From Isoetes taiwanensis (Eukaryota; Streptophyta; Lycopodiopsida; Isoetales; Isoetaceae), in assembly GCA_021234155.1 (NCBI GenBank), contig JAJEKV010000064.1:8186001-8250000 (forward strand): a stretch of DNA of 64,000 bases, given 5' to 3'. Position numbers and translations under genes: made by a program. Shown piece after piece: positions 1 through 11,007 of this stretch; position 1 is the stretch's first letter, and each line of letters starts with the position of its first letter. The notes under the pieces are model-generated. The model worked only from the letters and a program-made list of their open reading frames with translations, had not been told where the DNA came from and did no database searches.

Positions 1-231
1 GAAAGATCCGGCAATATGGCAAGTCAGCAAAAAAACAGCCAGAAAGATTCGGCAATGTGGCAAGAAGAGCTCGAGCATGGCTGCCATAGCCAGATTAGAT
101 TGGAACGACCGCCATATGTTTGAACAGATTGCTGAAAAGAAAAAACGTGGCAACAAAAGGAAAACCCGGATTGGCGGCGCGGGGAGGGGGGGGGGGAGGA
201 GATGTGAAACACAATTACATATGTTTAGATT
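1..231. other. Upstream flank with a short tandem repeat
   Basis: No gene is seen. A unit of about 23 bases occurs twice with one or two changes (1-23 and about 40-63, both reading GGCAATRTGGCAAG). A G-run (about 182-199) precedes the start of the LINE-associated repeat. Confidence 0.4.
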
Positions 232-610
232 GCGTTATGGGATTTAACTTTCAAATGTAAATTCATAAATTTCCACACTAACAAAATAAATTGAAATACA
301 AAACCTAGAATGGCGTAAAGACAAATGTTCTTCTCTTTTGTAGGAAACTTCAAATTGCAACGCGCAATGGAATTTAAATTGAGATAATGCATAAAAAATT
401 AGAATCTAAATTGAAGCGGTAGCAAAAAAAACCACAACAAAGACATGGCAGAATTTATGTACATATGTTCTCATAGTGCCCATTACTCCCATTCTCTCTC
501 TAGCACCCTGCTCTCTCTAGAACTTCTCACCATTTTCTCTCTCTAGAACTTGTCTCCGCTTTCACTAGCTAGCCTTATGCTATGCATCTCTAGCCTTCCA
601 GCTCCTTCCT

Positions 611-1050
611 GGTTCCATGTTTCTCCTTGCTTCCACATTCTTTCTCATGCAAGCACTTTTAGCTATATTCTCTCTCTAGGGCTATAGCCAAGTGCGACTC
701 TAATCATGCATTTCTAGTATTATATTCAAATGTGACTGTGGCTGTGCATCTGATTATAGCTACACTTTCTTACAAATAAAAAGTGTGGGGTGTGTCATCT
801 TTCAGCCAGAAGGCTTGTTACATCATTCATAGACAACCCAGTTTCCTTGCTTCCATGTTTCTCGTTTCTTCCATATTCTTTGTCCTCCAAGCACTTTTAG
901 CTACATTCTCTTTCTATGATTATAACCAAATGTGACTTTGACTGCACATCTGACTACAACTACACTTTCTTGCAAATAAAAAGCGTGAAGTGAGTCGTCT
1001 TCCAGCCAGAAGCTTGCTACATCATTCGTAGACAACCTGATTTCCAAATC
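611..1050 (+). repeat. Two tandem subrepeats in LINE 5' region (copy A)
   Basis: About 611-853 and about 854-1050 are diverged copies of one unit. Each has TTGCTTCCA-like sequence, AAGCACTTTTAGCT, a CAARTGTGACT core, ACTTTCTT(A/G)CAAATAAAAAG, a CAGCCAGAAG block and CATAGACAACC-type sequence at its end. The same pair occurs in copy B at about 3320-3762. This resembles the promoter monomers found in the 5' UTR of some L1 elements; the promoter role is inferred. Confidence 0.6.
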
Positions 1051-1639
1051 CTACTCGTTCCAACAAAATTTTGGCAGCAGCTGAAATCAAACCTCCCACC
1101 CATAGGATTGAATCCTTTCAAACCCTCCTGTGCCAAACACTAGAGGTAGCCATCATTTATGCTTTGCTTTCTTTTTTTAAACTTCTAAGTAACCATCTGA
1201 ACTTGTAAAATGCCCTTTAGTGTACACTCCAAATACCCCTGGCCACTTGTGTAGTCCCCTGCCCTAACCCCCACTTGGAAGGAGACATCCCTCATGCCAC
1301 ATCCCATGCCCAAGCCCAAGGCTAGACCCAGCCTAGTGCCTAGGCACGCCCGCAAACTGCTGGGCCCTGGCATGATGAGCCCGCCTGGGAGAACCAAGTG
1401 GATGGGCCGCCACAAAAATGGCTTTGAGCAGATGGCAAGGACAAGGGAGAAGTCTTCTCCCTGAGGATGGAGGCACAGACTAAAGCTCAATCAACAAGGC
1501 CCGTCCAATAGGCTAATGATAGTTGCTCAGGTACCATGGTAAACCAGGCATCAACAAAAGCCTGGAAACATCTTGGGGTGAGAATTGAGGGTAAGAGTGC
1601 CTAATAGTACAGGTGCAGTCCTCAGTAGCCTAGATGCTT

Positions 1640-2457
1640 AGAAGGCAACTGGCGGCAGAAAAATAACAGATTGCAGAGCTCGAGACCCGCACACAGCAGA
1701 TGGAAGACGGCATCTGCTTGGCGCACTTCGAGAGGCAGCAGGACAAGTAGGAGCTCACTGATCTGCATGCTCGCATAGACTCTCTGTCCACCTCCATGGA
1801 AACCATAACACAGGAAAGACAACGGGTCGAGTAGGAGACGATGATAACCATCTCTCGCCTTTGATTAGAAGTTGAGAAGGCTACCAACAAGATACGAGGA
1901 GTCCAGGCCGCCTTTGAGGAGAGCCAGTCATACTTGATAGCCCTTCAGAATAGGGTCGAGTCATGATGCCCTCATCGACAGCAAACCCTGGCCTGAACAC
2001 CCACTCACTGGGAAATGAGCATAGCCTCCCTGCTCAAGACTGGGAGTTGCAGGAGCTAAGGGCGGCCATCACCGAGCAAGGCAAGGGCATCCATGCAGAG
2101 GCTCATGAACAGCTGCAGTGGTGCATGCATGAATTGGCAAGGCAACAGCAATTCCAACAGGAGCTGAGCTCCATGATTCACAAAGGAGAGGCCGCAGTAC
2201 AAGCCGCACCCGTCCCACACGCCCAACAACCTACACGACATCAGCCAGGACTACACACTACCGCACCACCAAGCTGCCCTATGCTGCCGTCACCCCAGCA
2301 CAGGTCAAAACCCATATCCCGCCAACTGCAAACAGTACCCGTCGTGGCAGACAACATGGATCTAGCCACCAAAGAGCTCCGGGAGCGGAGATGCAGTTGC
2401 CACAATGTGGTGGTGCACGGCCTGACAGCAGAGGCAGGGAGGCACCTCATCAACTGA
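1640..2457 (+). pseudogene. LINE ORF1 relic, copy A
   Basis: ORF1 encodes the RNA-binding, chaperone-like partner of the LINE reverse transcriptase. An alpha-helical stretch at about 1640-1960 reads with repeated stops (for example IAELETRTQQMEDG and ALQNRVES) and has coiled-coil composition. A shift of frame then gives an open 164-residue run (1963-2457) starting MMPSSTANPG, rich in Glu and Gln. It continues through a Pro/His/Gln-rich linker to RRCSCHNVVVHGL, which matches the start of the RRM in many L1/Tx1-type ORF1 proteins (consensus R..NVVI.GL). The RRM remainder and C-terminal domain are missing because the copy stops at about 2578. Several in-frame stops make it non-functional. Assignment to ORF1 is good; the family name is inferred. 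Confidence 0.7.
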
Positions 2458-2578
2458 CTCCAGATATAGATCCTTGCCTGGATGACATTGCATACACCTA
2501 TACACATTGTTAGGACGAGCCGCCATGGAGCCCAGCTCCTTCACCATTCTCGGGTGGCATATTCACAGCGAGGGATGA

Positions 2579-2933
2579 CGCCCTAAGAGAAGAAAGACTT
2601 GTTTGGACAAACCTTCAAATCCCTTCCCTATCGTATACATAATAATCAAGAAGATTTAAAAAAGAAATAATAGTTATGAGTTATCCTTAGCTAACGCCTA
2701 ACATAAAAATAACAAATAACTAGTTAATTATGGCAAGACTTAGCAAAGTGTTATTTTTTTCTAAAAATAAAAAACAACTCAAATTTGAACAATCTAAAGT
2801 ATGATCTTCACTAATTTCTTCAGGTTGAATCCAAATACACAATCAGAATTTGATAAAAAATACTGTAACATTTTGAAAATTGAGAATACATCTCCCACAC
2901 CAACAGGTACTATACAAACTTAATAAATGTTAT
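2579..2933. other. AT-rich spacer between LINE copies
   Basis: About 355 bases with no recognised gene. Composition is strongly AT-rich (for example 2650-2790). It separates the truncated first copy from the second copy of the LINE 5' region and is not part of the repeat. Confidence 0.5.
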
Positions 2934-5306
2934 TGCATTATGGGATTTAACTTTCAAATGTAAATTCATAGATTTCGACACTAAGAAAATAAACTGAAAT
3001 ACAAAATCTAAAATGGCATAAAGACAAATGTTCATCTCTTCTCTAGGAAACTTCAAATTGCAACGCGCAATGGAATTTAAATTGAGATAATGCATAAAAA
3101 AATTAGAATCTAAATTCAAGTGGTAGCAAAAACAACTACAACAAAAACATGGCAGAATTTATGTACATATGTTATCATAGCGCCCATTACTCCCATCCTC
3201 TCTCTAGCTCCCTGCTCCCATGCTCTCTCTAGAACTTCTCACCACTTTCTCTCTCTAGAACTTATCTCCGCTTTCACTAGCTAGCCTTATGCTATGCATC
3301 TCTAGCCTTCTAGCTCCTTCCTTGCTTCCATGCTTCTCCTTGCTTCCACATTCTTTTTCCTGCAAGCACTTTTAGCTGCATTCTCTCTCTAGGGTTGTAG
3401 TCAAGTGCGACTCTGGCCGCGCATTTCTAGTATTATAGTCAAGTGTGACTTTGACTGCGCATCTGATTACAGCTACACTTTCTTACAAATAAAAAGCATG
3501 GGGTGTATCGCATTTCAGCCAGAAACTTGTTACAACCTTTATAGACAACCCAATTTCCTTGCTTCCATGTTTCTCCTTGCTTCCACATTCTTTATCCTCC
3601 AAGCACTTTTAGCTACATTCTCTCTCTAAGGTTATAGTCAAGTGCAACTCTAACCGCGCGTCTGACTACAACTATACTTTCTTGCAAATAAAAAGCGCGA
3701 AGTGAGTCAGTCATCTTCCAGCTAGAAGCTTGCTACATCATTCATAGACAGCCTGGTTTCCAAATCCTACTCATTCCAACAAAATTCTAGCAATAGCCGA
3801 AATCAAACCTTCCACCCATAGGGTTGAATCCTTTCAAACCTTCCCGTTGCCAACCATTAGAGACATGCATCATTTATGCTTTGCTTTCATTCTTTAAACT
3901 TTCAAGTCACCATGTGAACTTGTAAAGTGCCCTTTAGTGTACACTCCAAATACCCCTGGCCACTTGTGTAACCCCCTGCCCCAACCCCTACTTGGAGAGA
4001 GACATCCCTCAAGCCATAACCCAATCAAGCCATAATCCAAGCCTAGGCCCAGACCCAGCCTAGTGCCCAGACACGCCCGCAAACTGTCGGGCCCTGATAT
4101 GATGAGCCCGCCTGGAAGAACCAAGTGGATGGGCCACCACGAAAATGGCCCTAAGCAGATGGCAAGGGAGAAGTCTCCTCCCTGAGGATGGAGGCACGGG
4201 CCAAAGCTCAATCAACAAGGCCGGCCCAACAGGCTAATGATAGTTGCTTAGACTCCACGGTAAACCAAGCATCAATAGAAGCTTGAAAACATCTCGAGGT
4301 GAGAATTGAGGGTAAGAGTACCCGAATTGCAGGCCTGACAATAGAGGTGCAGTCCTCAGTACCCCAAATGTCCAGAAGGCAACTGGCGGCAGAAAAATAG
4401 CGGATTGCAGAGCTAGAGACCCGCACACAGCAGATGGAAGACAGCATCCGCTTGCCGCACTTCGAGAGGCAGCAGGACAAGCAGGAGCTCATTGACTTGC
4501 ATGCTCATGTAGACTCTCTATCCACCCCGATGGAAACCATAACACAGGATAGACAATGGGCCGAGCAGGAGACGATGACAACCATCTCTCGCCTTTGATT
4601 AGAAGTTGAGAAGGCTACCAGCAAGACACGAGGAGCCCAGTTCGCCTTTGAGTAGAGCTAGTAATAATTGATAGCTATTCAGAATAGGGTCGAATTATGA
4701 TGTCCTCATCGGCAGCAAACACTGGCTTGGACACCCGCTTGTTAAACCTCGAGCATAGCCTCCATGCTCAAGACCGGGAGTTGCAGGAGCTACGGGCTGT
4801 CACCGAGCAAGACAAGGGCCTCTATGCAGAGGCTCATGAACAGCTGCAGTGATGCATACATGAATTGGCAAGGCAGCAGCAATTCTAGCAGGAGCTGGGC
4901 TCCAGGCCTCACAAAGGAGAGGTCGTAGTATAAGCTGCACCAGTCCCACATGCCCAATAGCCTGCACGACATCAGCCGGGAGCACACACTGCCACACCAT
5001 CAAGCCGCCCCATTCCGCCGCCACCCCAGGGCAGGCCACAGCCCACGCCCCGCCAACCGCAAACAGCACCTATCGCGGCAGACGACATGGACCTGGCCAC
5101 CAAAGAGCTCCAGAAGTGGAGATGCAGGAGCCACAACGTGGTGATGCACGGCATGACAGTAGAGGGAGGGGAGTACCTCATCAACTGACTCCAGACACAG
5201 ATCCTTGTCCAGACGACGTTCCATATGCCCATACACATTGTTCAGACAAGCCGCCATGGAGCCCAGCTCTCTGACTGTCCTCAGGTGGTATATTCACAGT
5301 GAGGGA
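2934..5306 (+). repeat. LINE 5' region, copy B of a tandem pair
   Basis: This is the second copy of the block at 232-2578, with the same order of parts: AT-rich leader, CT-rich tract, two subrepeats (about 3320-3762), a GC-rich leader around 3900-4250 and ORF1. Unlike copy A it continues without a break into the rest of ORF1, the endonuclease and part of the RT. It is therefore the 5' part of the main LINE body. Confidence 0.8.
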
Positions 5307-5668
5307 TGCGCAAGAGCAGGCAGCCATCCTATGGCAGGGCAAGCAATTGAAGGGGACCGCCCTGTACGTTGACTGGGATCTGACTCCTGCATAATAAGAA
5401 GACTGTATGCATGAGTTGGACAAAGTCAAGCACGTTTGCAGACATGAAGGAGCAGCAAGACTTGTCTTAGAGAAAGGTGCACATGTTCCAGCCACCAAAT
5501 GCTGATGTAAGTACCTTAGACCCTCGGGGCCCTTCTACTGAGGTCCCAGCCGCACACCCTACTCCAGCAGCCCCACCTATTGCTACTCACATACCTCATA
5601 CTGCCTCCACCTCCACCCGTCATGCCACTACCACTGAATCTGCAGCGACAGCTCTGACCAGCAAATAG
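4375..5668 (+). pseudogene. LINE ORF1 relic, copy B (coiled coil, RRM, C-terminal domain)
   Basis: The parts appear in the order expected for an L1/Tx1-type ORF1 protein. There is a helical segment (about 4380-4690, ELETRTQQMEDS), then a Gln-rich segment beginning MSSSAANTG at about 4699. An RRM start reading CRSHNVVMHGM follows at about 5124. In another frame at about 5300-5490 comes VRDAQEQAAILWQGKQLKG, then LYVDWDLTPA. The DLTP motif followed by a Lys/Arg-rich helix is typical of the C-terminal domain in plant and algal relatives. A Pro/Thr-rich tail (5477-5668) precedes the endonuclease. Stops and frame changes are frequent, so this is a relic. It lies directly upstream of the endonuclease, as in autonomous LINEs. 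Confidence 0.7.
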
Positions 5669-6480
5669 AAATTGTGCCTTCGCGTGGTCTCCTAGAATTG
5701 TCGAGACTTCCCATGGCAGACGGGAGATAGTCTCAACTCGGTGGCCGTCGTTATGGACCTCATTTTCCTCATGGGAACATGCTAGACACAAAGTACTCGA
5801 CTTGCCAGGATACAAATGCTACTCCATCTTCAACGAATGCATGGGAAAGTGATGACAAGAGGGAGTTGCCTACTACTATCGGATAGCCTTGGCACATTCT
5901 GTCTTTCTGTGCAAGACAGACAAGCACAACTGGTACCTGTGGGTGCGCATGCAGAATTGTAGTGGCGGCCCTCTCTTTGTGGTGGCCTGCTACTTCCCAC
6001 ATACAGAGAGCAACTTTTATCACATCCAGTCGGATGTGGATAGGCTGGACCCCTATATTGATCTATATGATGACATATAACAGTACAAGCAATGGGGTAG
6101 TGTCATGCTCGTTGGAGACTTCAATGCACGCACTCGCACAGAACAGTCCATCCGATTTGACCCCCTGGCAGACGATATATTGCAACTGTGCCCTTCAGAA
6201 GAAACTTGGCCACGAACATCAGATGACAATTAGGTCACGCGCTATGGACTAGCACAATGGCCATCCACTTGCAAGCAACACACTTGTAGGCAGGAGAATC
6301 AGGGGGCAGATCTAGTGTGGTGGACTGTGTTGGTGGCTGAGCAGGATGTGCATATCATCGAGCACTTTCGAGTGGTAATAGATGGTAGGGATGAGAAGAT
6401 GGACTCATACCACTTGCCACTATTTGCAGTTGGCTTAGCGAGTAGTTCCAACCTCCTATATGTCAGCTCCTTGCCTGTCT
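5669..6480 (+). pseudogene. LINE apurinic-type endonuclease domain relic
   Basis: This is the domain that nicks target DNA to prime reverse transcription. In order along the strand: LRVVS.NCRDFP at about 5678-5713 (normally SWNCRG, with a stop in place of Trp), an open stretch from about 5889 with WYLWVRMQNCSGGPLFVVAC, then GSVMLVGDFNARTR at about 6093-6134. The GDFNAR motif is a hallmark of this endonuclease family. A late MDSYHLPL (about 6400-6423) stands where the conserved SDHLPL should be, with the Asp/His pair disturbed. Stops in several places show decay. It follows ORF1 and precedes RT, the usual order. Confidence 0.8.
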
Positions 6481-7385
6481 TATTTGCAATTAGACTATGA
6501 ACATGCAGAGACCTATGTCCAGATGCTCACTGATGAATTGGCAGGCATTCCGCAGTCCTCTACGCTAGAGCAACAAGTGAGCAGACTGATTGAAGTCCTT
6601 AGGGCAGCTACAAAAAGATGCTTTGGAAAAAGCCACTCTCGACAAGCCTCAGGGACCACGACCTTCCCGCGTAATCAATGGTTCGATGCTGAGTGCAAGG
6701 AATACAAATGCTGGCTCCACCAGGTCACAGACCCTTCTCTGCGCTCGCACATGGTCAGACAACAACACTGCAATTTTCGTAAGGTTAGAAAAGCCAGGTG
6801 CGTCACAATCCACTAACAAGAAATATTCTTCCTCCTGGACTGCCATCCCAGGACCTTCTGGTGAAGGGTGCGGAGAAGGCCAGTGCAACCTACAAGGAAC
6901 ATCATCCCCCCCACCCCCCCAAAGAGTGGAGGCAGTACCAGCAGTAGCTCTACGACCCTGAGGGTGTACACCCCGCTACAAGACTCGGTGCTAGAAATTA
7001 CAGGGGCAAATGTAGCCAGGGCTTATAGCATCTGGCAAATGAAAAAGCACCAGACCTGGATGGTATGCAAGTAGAGTTGCTCAAGTGGGCAAGGTCCTCC
7101 ATAGCACCAGTACTAACTACCATACAGAGCATTACGGGAGGGTTTCCCTGTGAGTGGACCACTAGGAGGGTTGTCCCCATCTACAAGGTAGGTGACCCCC
7201 ACTGCTCGGCCAATCACCGCACAATCATGGTCAACTCAGTGTTCGCAAAGCTACTAGCCGGGATCCGTGAGCAGTAGTTGACGAGCTAGGCAGAGGCAGC
7301 AGAAGTGCGAGCCCTTATGCAGGAGGGATTCAAGACTGCGGTACTCAACCATTGATCACATCTTCACACTGCGGACTCTGGTGCG
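6481..7385 (+). pseudogene. LINE reverse transcriptase, N-terminal part only (relic)
   Basis: Frames change often. A Cys/Arg-rich connector follows the endonuclease (NQWFDAECKEYK, about 6673-6708). Then come EKAPDLDGMQVELLKWA (about 7040-7090), TTRRVVPIYKVGDPH (7160-7205), NHRTIMVNSVFAKLLAGI (7210-7266) and IDHIFTLRTL at about 7350-7380. These are the opening blocks of LINE RTs (PG.DGI..E.LK, W....V.PI.K.GDP, .YRPI...S...K, DHIF.LR). The catalytic blocks, including the YADD-type site, are absent: recognisable sequence ends at about 7385. No 3' UTR or poly(A) tail of a LINE is seen. Confidence 0.82.
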
Positions 7386-7856
7386 TTTGTGTTTGCTTGT
7401 ATACCATGCTCAAAAAATGCTGCTGATGAAGAAGCTTGCCAGCGTGACCTTGTGCCATTACTCCATTCCTGATACAAAAGTCCAAGCATGGCCTACACAC
7501 AAACATGAACTCAAACAGTTCATGGTTGCTAATGTAAACATGGATAACCAAGACTGTGCATAAGAATGTGAATTGATATTATGTGAAGGTCGCTTGATCA
7601 TCCGAACTGAATCTAGTCAATGGACAGACTATGGTATGCCCGTAGTTGACTCCTTTGATCATTACCAATTTGACGAGGATTAAATAGCATAAGTTCACAC
7701 ACAACTTTAGTTAAATAGCAAAAGAATAAATTCTTGAATTCAAGCACAGATCGTTAAATTGCGAATCATCCCTTTCCTACTAGTGATCGAAGCTGAATTA
7801 GCTCCAATAAGTTTAACTCTAAAATAGAAGTCTGCTAGAAGCATGAATTCTGCAAG
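7386..7856. other. Stretch without a recognised gene
   Basis: It lies between the broken LINE RT and the PPR fragment. Short open frames on both strands show no family motif. It probably includes the region just downstream of the PPR gene, which is on the minus strand. Confidence 0.4.
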
Positions 7857-8694
7857 CTCCAACCAGGGTTCTCCATACAATGGCAGCTGCTTCAAATGGC
7901 ATGTTAAGAATAAACTCTTCAGAAGCAGAATCTGCTTCGGAAAGCCATCCAACCCGTGAAAGAACATCGATCATGCAGTTGCATTGAACATTTGTTGGCA
8001 TAATGGCATAGTTGGAAGCCAAACAGTAGTGATGAAGCCCCTCATCCACCAAACTAGCATGGTTACAAGCTGAAAGAATGCTAACAAATGTGACAGAGTC
8101 TGGCATGACATGATGGAAATGCATCTGTTGAAAAACTCAAGGAGCGTTAAATCCATCTCCATGATGATTATATAAGGCCAAGATAGTGTTCCATGGAACA
8201 AGCATGATATCAAACATGCGACGGGCATCATCCATACTTCCACATTTCCCGTAATAGTAACAAGAGCTGTGGCAACAACAACATCTGTCTCAAAAATGCC
8301 CCCTACAATATATCTATGGAGCTTCTTTCCCTGATAAAGAGAGAATCCATTTCCAGATGCGTCTAAAAGACTCACAACGTGGCTCTACTTGGCTGCATAT
8401 CATCCAGCTGCACTTTTTCAAAGACTAGCATGGCCTGCTCACAAAGACCATGCTGTGCAAGTGCAGCAATTATGACATTAAAAGAAAGCTGATCTTTTTC
8501 TGGGATTTCATTGAACAAAATTTGAGCTTCATCTATACAATTATGCCTAACATGTGCTTCTATGGTCATGGTCCAGGAGAACACATTCCTTTACCTAGAT
8601 TATCGTATACAAAGCAAGCATCTGGTAAAGCCCCACTTGCCATACATATCTACGAACAGATTTCCCAAAAATCTATCTTTATCACAGCGGCGTT
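7857..8694 (-). pseudogene. PPR protein (PLS type), C-terminal part, broken
   Basis: PPR proteins bind organellar RNA, one repeat per base, mostly for editing, splicing or stability. On the minus strand, from high to low coordinate: KDRFLGNLFVDMYGKWG (about 8625-8677), SWTMTIEAHVRHNCIDEA, VIIAALAQHGLCEQAM, GKKLHRYIVGGIFETDVVV, PDSVTFVSILSACNHASLVD and MIDVLSRVGWLSEA, then an E-domain-like FILNMPFEAAAIVWRTLVG. That is about seven P, L and S motifs plus the start of an E domain. At least four frame changes occur, and no DYW domain is found before recognisable sequence ends near 7857. The 5' part lies at 39347-39638, beyond the inserted G element. Organelle targeting is inferred from the family. 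Confidence 0.85.
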
Positions 8695-10977
8695 TGTGAC
8701 GGGCCTGGCCAGTTAACCTCTCGGTAACTGGAGATCCCATCGATCTCTACCGTTGGATCTATTTAACCGTTGCAACTCAAGAAATTAATACAAGCATACC
8801 TAGGTAAAGAATTTAATCTTTATACGTGCTCTAAGGTCCCAAAAATTCTATACTTGCCATTGCACGTCAAAACCCCACACAACAACCAAGTTTAAAAATA
8901 ATTATAGTTTTAAGCCAATCTATAATGATAATAAGAATATTAAGCAAATATATGGTCTAGCAATCCACACACTCCTACTCTCGCCTTTCTGCAGCTTGGC
9001 TACTTTCCGGAGCATCTCGCACTTCTGCTTACACCATTTAACCACGGGGTTAGTCACACGGACTAAGTGGGGATCGGGGATTTAGAATATATCAAGCATC
9101 AATTACCACAAGCATTAACTTAGAACAATAACTTAGCCTTACCGTAACCTCGCCCCTGCAATCCAAGTTATTAGTCCAACCAACATGAACACAATGCATA
9201 ATTACTCTAAGCACAACCATTGCAACTTGATTCCAGCATTAAAAACCACATATACTCTAGCCAAGCAGCCATAGCATCAACATTGCAACCAATATTCCTC
9301 TGGGTCTGAGCAAGGTCAACTCGGCTGATCAGGCCAGTGACATAGAGGCGGGGTAACCACGTGCGTACACACCCTTCCACGCTGCGTCCAGCATTGGAGG
9401 ACCACTTACTGTGCATGACGTTGTACCTTACGGTACCAACGCCCGATGTTCAAAATACCATTTACATAGCACTGTGCAAACCGTGAGTCTAGACCATCGC
9501 ACCTAGACTCCGGCCCCAGAGGTCTATATCAAAGAATTTCACCATATACAATTACATACAATTCACCATCATGCCCATGCCTTAACATACTCAACATCAA
9601 ATAATTCCATAATTCACACATGAAATGTCTAACCATAGCCTTAATAACGCAAAAATGCAACCATCACCATTAAATTAAAAATAAACGTCTATATCTTTCA
9701 TAGATTCACTAACAATAAGGTTACTAGAGACTTTAATAATATTAATCTATAACATTCTAACCCCTATGCCTTGTATTTTCTTTTCCCACTTCAATTGAGC
9801 TAATTCCAAGGTTAAATATATATAACTAGATAACTTGTTAGTCTTCTCATGTCGTTATGACTATTAATATAAACCCGCCTTAACAAGGGCCTCCCGCTTG
9901 TATATATTTCGAACCCAACTCTTGCTCCAACTCCACCTTGATACTTTAAGATAACCGTAGCCTTAACTTTAACCTTGAACTTTATTATATTACTTCCTTA
10001 CTAACAACTAACTAAATTGTTAACTTTTTTTTATGATCTAACCTAACCCTAGCTGCGTTACAGGTGACGAATCCGGCCTGCTGCTCCCGGATATGGCCTC
10101 CAGGCCATCGAATCCATGCCAAAACTCCCTAGCTCCTCCCGATTTTGGTTGCAAAGAGGTTTTCTGGCCATTTCGGTTAGTTTCTGACCCAATTCCGGCA
10201 GTTCCGGATCAATTCCTGAGCACCAAGATCATGGGATTTACAGCTGAATCTTGCTTTGATCTTCCTGATTCCTCATTCCTTTTCCATTTCGGCCTCCCTA
10301 AGGCCCAAATCGACCCATTTCTCATCACATTTCATGCTTCCGGATCTTCACCGATACCGGGATCCCGTTATATAAACGGCAAAGCATGCAAGGGAACTTT
10401 TACGCTTTTAACCACGTTTTTAACCGATTCCAGCCATCCCTTTACCTTAATCCATCCCTCATGTTCTAACATGAGCTATTCCAAATATTTCGGCATGATC
10501 TAGATGCTTGTCTCACTTAGATCCGTGATACTTTTTGTAATTGTCAATATGCCATCATAAAATACTTCCAAATTCAATCACGCAAGCTTTTTCCATATTC
10601 ACGCACTTTTAGTTTAACTCTAAATCAATACTAAGTTTCATAACAATCCTACTGCATCAACACAATTCAGCATGCACAATTTTTGCTACGCTTAGAAAAC
10701 CGGTGTAAGGCTTGATCCCCACACGGAATCCCGCAATTTTTTTCAAGCGCTCCAACACGCTCCCGAGCTTTGCACGCAGCGATTCGCTCCCGACCAATCC
10801 CCTCTGCAATCAATCTTTTCCCAATGCTTTTCTCTGTACTTATATTTATTTTTAACCACAGTATTTCGTCCGTATAATCTCTATATATACGACGTATTTC
10901 TCTGCATGCGTGATACCTTTGCATCTCTTTTAAATAAAATAATCCACAATTTACCTCAAAATCCTAGGTCCGTTACA
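8695..10977 (-). repeat. 3' LTR of gypsy element G
   Basis: About 2.28 kb, matching 37028-39346 along its full length. Read on the plus strand it starts TGTGACGGGCC and ends CTAGGTCCGTTACA, the TG...CA ends of an LTR. It lies inside the PPR gene on its outer side and next to a polypurine tract on its inner side. Long AT-rich stretches (for example about 9600-9900) are almost identical to the partner LTR, which suggests a fairly recent insertion once the odd CNG-site differences are set aside. Confidence 0.88.
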
Positions 10978-10994
10978 GTCTCTCCTCCAAAAAT
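10978..10994 (-). other. Polypurine tract of element G
   Basis: On the minus strand the sequence TTTTTGGAGGAGAGAC sits immediately before the 3' LTR. This is the normal place and composition for the primer of plus-strand DNA synthesis in LTR retrotransposons. Confidence 0.75.
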
Positions 10995-11007
10995 TCAACC
11001 CATGTAC

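Larger units (their letters stand above)
232..2578 (+). repeat. LINE 5' region, copy A of a tandem pair
   Basis: This block is closely similar to about 2934-5306, at an offset that grows from about 2.70 to 2.74 kb through small indels. It holds an AT-rich leader, a CT-rich stretch with repeated CTCTCTCTAG, two roughly 200-240 bp subrepeats, a GC-richer leader and a decayed ORF1. Similarity to copy B ends just after the GAGGGATG at about 2570. Copy A then runs into unrelated AT-rich DNA, so it lacks the endonuclease and RT that follow copy B. LINEs usually lose 5' sequence, so a copy cut at the 3' side is unusual. Confidence 0.8.

Noticed and set aside
1060-1085. Possible primer binding site (TTTTGGCAGCAGCTG) suggesting an LTR element around 600-1080
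   Set aside because: It matches known tRNA primer sites poorly. No LTR pair, polypurine tract or LTR-type pol is present, and the downstream ORF1, endonuclease and RT order is that of a LINE.
10093-10503. A 136-residue frame inside the G LTR (and its counterpart at 38446-38922)
   Set aside because: The frame is not kept between the two LTR copies and shows no domain. It is treated as chance within the LTR.
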